A stretch of 8,118 nt of DNA from Sulfurovum sp. bin170. Lineage in GTDB: Bacteria > Campylobacterota > Campylobacteria > Campylobacterales > Sulfurovaceae. The DNA lies in contig NZ_JAACKB010000146.1 in the NCBI RefSeq assembly GCF_010892395.1, positions 1 to 8,118 on the forward strand, read 5' to 3'. Below, in pieces: positions 7,010-8,118 of the stretch. The translations under genes were made by a program, and so were the position numbers. Positions within the stretch are counted from its first letter, which is position 1. Each line of letters opens with the position of its first letter. A model generated the notes under the pieces. The model saw only the letters and a program-made list of their open reading frames with translations, did no database searches and was not told where the DNA came from.

Positions 7010-7042
7010 TCTCACAACTATATCAAACCACATTGAGGTATC

Positions 7043-7660
7043 ATGTTCACAGGACTCATACGAGAAATCGCCATCGTCAAAAGCTATCAAAACAATATAT
7101 TGACCATCCAGTCAAAACACAAAGCCAAACTGGGTGACTCCATCGCCATCAACGGTGTCTGCCTCACCGTCATCCAAGTCAATGCAGATGGATTTAACCT
7201 AGAACTGGCAGACGAGACCCGTTCCATCATAGACGAATCCAAAATCTCAGGAAAAGTCCACATCGAACCTGCCATGCAACTCAATGATAGATTTGAAGGT
7301 CACATTGTCCAAGGGCATGTTGATTGTGTGGGAGTGGTCACCAAAATCACCAAGAGAGAAAATGCCACCGACTTCATTATCAAGGTTGAACCACAATATA
7401 TCGCCCATATTATCCCCAAAGGCTCTATCACCATAGATGGTGTATCCCTCACCATTAATGATGTTTATAATGATGCTTTTCGACTCACCATTATCCCCCA
7501 TACACTTAGAGAGACACTTATCGGTAACTATCAAATCGGTAGCAAGATAAATATAGAAACTGACCTTTTTGCACGATACATTGACCATATTCTTAGAAAT
7601 AGAAGTCAAAAAAAGAGTATGAGTTGGGATGATGTTGATAATATGCAGATGAGTTATTAG
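7043..7660 (+). CDS. ribE: Riboflavin synthase (alpha subunit)
   Basis: A 205-residue riboflavin synthase, which converts two molecules of 6,7-dimethyl-8-ribityllumazine into riboflavin and the pyrimidinedione precursor, the last step of riboflavin synthesis; the active form is a cytosolic trimer. It has the diagnostic N-terminus MFTG and two tandem lumazine-binding barrels with matching motifs: SIAINGVCLTV (33-43) in the first, GHIVQGHVDCVG (86-97) at the junction, and SITIDGVSLTIN (128-139) followed by IPHTLRETLIG in the second. The C-terminal helix INIETDLFARYIDHIL is present. The length is normal. ATG 7043-7045 is preceded by gagg. It is divergent from the inserted ATPase gene and overlaps the cupin gene by one base. 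A dead copy of its start lies at 5644-5675. Confidence 0.97.
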   Translation: MFTGLIREIAIVKSYQNNILTIQSKHKAKLGDSIAINGVCLTVIQVNADGFNLELADETRSIIDESKISGKVHIEPAMQLNDRFEGHIVQGHVDCVGVVTKITKRENATDFIIKVEPQYIAHIIPKGSITIDGVSLTINDVYNDAFRLTIIPHTLRETLIGNYQIGSKINIETDLFARYIDHILRNRSQKKSMSWDDVDNMQMSY

Positions 7661-7953
7661 TGAATCTTTTTGACTACACTGTTCCCCAAAAAGGTGAAAC
7701 ATTTACCACCCTTTTAGAGCATAAGAATATCAAAATTATTCGTATTGTAAGCTCTGATAATTTTGAATCTGTAGAGTATGTTCAAGAAGAGGATGAGTGG
7801 GTGGTTTTGCTTGAAGGAGAAGCTATTTTGATGATTGAGGGTGAGAAAAAAACTCTAAAAAAAGGTGAGTCACTTCTTATCCCTGCCAAAATCCCTCATC
7901 GTGTTTTAGAGATGAATCGTGGGACGGTGTGGTTGGCTGTGCATATCTTTTAA
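7660..7953 (+). CDS. Small single-domain cupin protein
   Basis: A 97-residue cupin (Cupin_2 type) beta-barrel protein. The two cupin motifs are recognisable: E46-x6-G53 in EWVVLLEG, and G69-x5-P75 with His80 in GESLLIPAKIPHR. The HxH of motif 1 is replaced by Tyr40-x-Gln42, so at most two of the usual four metal ligands (Glu46, His80) remain. This is common in one subgroup of small cupins, and neither metal binding nor a reaction can be assigned. The start is GTG at 7660-7662, overlapping the last base of the ribE TAG (TAGTG), with no strong ribosome binding site. Translation is therefore probably coupled to ribE, but a flavin-related role is only inferred from position. Confidence 0.85.
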   Translation: MNLFDYTVPQKGETFTTLLEHKNIKIIRIVSSDNFESVEYVQEEDEWVVLLEGEAILMIEGEKKTLKKGESLLIPAKIPHRVLEMNRGTVWLAVHIF

Positions 7954-8014
7954 ATGCACATCATCCACTCAGAATAAAACTAAGTACCTACCCAAAATTA
8001 ATTTCAAAAAGATT

Positions 8015-8072
8015 GGAATCGATGGCTTTAGCCCAATGCCAATGAATTAGCGAGGCTGAAGCCATCGGTTCC
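8015..8072. repeat. Long REP-like hairpin downstream of the ribE-cupin operon
   Basis: Bases 8015-8033 and 8054-8072 form 19-base arms that pair fully if two G-U pairs are allowed, with a 20-base loop. The core is gatggctttagcc / ggctgaagccatc. A second small hairpin (atgca / tgcat, 8077-8089) follows. No T run follows, so it is not a standard terminator, although it could stabilise the mRNA end. The ggcttcagcc core is reminiscent of REP elements and IS200/IS605-type end hairpins. Confidence 0.6.
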
Positions 8073-8118
8073 TTATATGCAATCTGCATTTTCGGAATCG
8101 GCGTGTTCACACCCGAAC

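Larger units (their letters stand above)
6964..7074. repeat. Right copy of duplicated mnmG/ribE divergent promoter region
   Basis: This is the direct-repeat partner of 5566-5675, with one extra base near 6993. It retains the live ribE promoter, ribosome binding site and start, while the mnmG start and the mnmG -10 box (TATAGT on the minus strand at 7017-7022) have decayed. Confidence 0.8.

Noticed and set aside
7010..7042. FMN riboswitch before ribE
   Set aside because: The leader after the -10 box is about 27 bases, far shorter than the RFN element, and none of its conserved stems is visible.
7247..7702. Minus-strand frame of about 151 residues opposite ribE
   Set aside because: It is antisense to the confident ribE gene and the start of the cupin gene, with no family resemblance or ribosome binding site.
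7988..8117. Open minus-strand frame to a TAG at 7988-7990 (contains MASASLIHWHWAKAIDSN)
   Set aside because: It is the translation of the REP-like hairpin; such repeats often leave open frames, there is no start with a ribosome binding site in view, and its continuation lies outside the window.

Overview
The window is AT-rich bacterial DNA that reads most like a member of the Campylobacterota (Sulfurovum/Sulfurimonas-type). This inference rests on the flavour of the MnmG and riboflavin synthase proteins and on extended -10 promoters (TGcTATAAT) with no clear -35. I could not check it by database search.

Layout: seven genes run on the minus strand and two on the plus strand. Reading leftwards from 6898, the minus-strand order is a DUF4143-type AAA ATPase, mnmG (tRNA wobble-uridine modification), a membrane-anchored TPR protein coupled to mnmG, a gene-poor gap of 376 bases, a second ATPase (ATPase_2/DUF234 type), a small acidic CcbP-like calcium-binding protein, and a cut-off unrecognised gene. 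On the plus strand, ribE (riboflavin synthase) overlaps by one base with a small cupin gene. The window ends in a REP-like hairpin. No tRNA, rRNA, CRISPR array or transposase gene was seen.

The most notable structure is a diverged direct duplication of the mnmG/ribE divergent promoter region, at about 5566-5675 and 6964-7074, flanking the DUF4143 ATPase gene. The left copy holds the real mnmG start plus a dead ribE start (ATG changed to CTG, still reading LFRELIQEI against MFTGLIREI). The right copy holds the real ribE start plus a dead mnmG start (ATG changed to ATA, still reading INYDVIYI against MNYDVIVI). In each copy the promoter of the dead gene has decayed. mnmG and ribE were therefore probably once immediate divergent neighbours sharing a face-to-face promoter pair. 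A roughly 1.3 kb ATPase segment then arrived between them and left a ghost of each gene on the opposite side.

The gap at 2301-2676 holds a nested, mutually exclusive pair of perfect palindromes, a possible frameshifted ribbon-helix-helix-like small ORF on the plus strand, and a REP-like palindrome. Two unrelated ATPases of commonly transferred families bracket the mnmG-TPR pair, which suggests accessory genes accumulating around a core locus.
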